From positions 1 through 33,558 of the forward strand of contig JBHHXI010000013.1 of NCBI GenBank assembly GCA_046756945.1: a DNA stretch of 33,558 bases, in the 5' to 3' direction. This document shows, piece after piece, positions 33,273 through 33,558 of the stretch (the stretch's first letter is position 1; each line of letters starts with the position of its first letter). The position numbers were made by a program, and so were the translations under genes. The notes below the pieces were generated by a model, which saw only the letters and a list, made by a program, of their open reading frames with translations, was not told the DNA's origin and did not search any database. This stretch comes from JACZQZ01 sp046756945 (GTDB lineage: Bacteria > Pseudomonadota > Alphaproteobacteria > Rhodospirillales > 2-02-FULL-58-16).

Positions 33273-33389
33273 TTTTTGCTCCCTGCAATCGTGTTCATTG
33301 CCGTTCCGCGCTTCTCCCGTGCGCGGTTCGCCTCCCCGCGCCAGCCCCGCCGGCTGGGCCACCATCAAGACTGCCTGAGGCCGCTCAGA

Positions 33390-33418
33390 AATCAAGGGAA
33401 GACTTCCCTGTCTCTCAA
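33390..33418 (-). promoter_or_regulatory. Candidate sigma-70 promoter of the hpnM-hpnG operon
   Basis: On the minus strand TTGAGA (33418-33413) and TTGATT (33395-33390) stand 17 bases apart, about 110 bp before hpnM. The -35 matches consensus at five of six bases, the -10 at only three. An inverted repeat fills the spacer. Position and spacing support it; the weak -10 argues for caution. Confidence 0.35.
33395..33409. promoter_or_regulatory. Inverted repeat in the promoter spacer, possible operator
   Basis: AGGGAA-GAC-TTCCCT, a perfect 6-bp inverted repeat with 3-base centre, lies exactly between the candidate -35 and -10 of the hopanoid operon, where a bound regulator would block polymerase. 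Confidence 0.35.
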
Positions 33419-33504
33419 AAATATGAACGGGGCCGGCAGGTGTCAGGCGGTGGCAGGCGGCCCGCCCCCCCGCAATGGCCGCGGGGACGCGCCCGTGCCC
33501 ACTT

Positions 33505-33558
33505 AGCAGGCTGCTGAAAAAGGGCGTTGCTGGCGCCTTATGCTTCGAGACGGCGCTC
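33505..33558. repeat. Start of an alphaproteobacterial intergenic repeat or mobile-element end, cut by the window edge
   Basis: AGCAGGCTGCTGAAAAAG (33505-33522) resembles ends I associate with insertion sequences. CCTTATGCTTCGAGACGGCG (33536-33555) resembles the left half of the widespread alphaproteobacterial palindromic repeat (of the type ATGGTTCGAGACGGCGC). The partner half would lie beyond base 33558. The assignment is from memory of the motif and is not tested by search. Confidence 0.45.

Noticed and set aside
1..33558. CRISPR arrays, toxin-antitoxin pairs, prophage or integron genes
   Set aside because: No regularly spaced repeats, small gene pairs or phage/integrase motifs were seen on either strand.

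Overview
The window looks like the chromosome of a GC-rich alphaproteobacterium. I lean towards a Rhodospirillales-like lineage. The support is a complete three-step squalene route (HpnC, HpnD, HpnE) with squalene-hopene cyclase, a Liv-type ABC transporter with fused LivM-LivG, a single-chain 2-oxoacid:ferredoxin oxidoreductase, and the start of what looks like a typical alphaproteobacterial intergenic palindromic repeat at the right edge. The placement is inference; no rRNA or other phylogenetic marker is present. I found no CRISPR array, tRNA, rRNA, integrase or complete insertion sequence.

Left region (1-6499). An amidase, cut by the window edge, is followed by a branched-chain-amino-acid-type (HAAT) ABC transporter: substrate-binding protein, terminator, LivH, a LivM-LivG fusion and LivF. 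A convergent LysR-type regulator follows. This reads as uptake and hydrolysis of an amide-like compound under local control. The stretch is visibly less GC-rich (about 52-63% in lines counted by hand) than the rest of the window (often 67-77%).

Middle region (6500-21281). A gene-poor 459-bp gap with two hairpins leads to a leftward pepF-ABC1 kinase pair. A rightward long-chain acyl-CoA synthetase follows. Next is a leftward trio: a UDP-glucuronate-epimerase-like enzyme, a tetratricopeptide-like/methyltransferase protein and an EamA transporter that lacks a normal start codon. Then come a rightward indolepyruvate-type ferredoxin oxidoreductase and a metY-alpha/beta hydrolase pair.

Right region (21370-33272). 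This is a dense hopanoid locus. Leftward hpnM-hpnC-hpnB-hpnD-hpnE-shc-hpnG turns farnesyl diphosphate into squalene, then hopene, and supplies the nucleosidase step for the side chain. Rightward ispH-hpnH supplies isoprenoid precursors and the radical-SAM adenosyl transfer to hopene, and its end overlaps hpnG tail to tail. Leftward hpnA and a sugar/choline-type nucleotidyltransferase diverge from ispH. HpnM (MlaC-like) is the presumed periplasmic lipid carrier. Unusual points are two exact stop|start junctions that stay in one reading frame (hpnD|hpnE and shc|hpnG), the gene order hpnC-hpnB-hpnD, and the nucleotidyltransferase beside hpnA, which is not one of the named hopanoid genes.

Most other long open frames in this GC-rich DNA are antisense or out-of-frame shadows and were left out.
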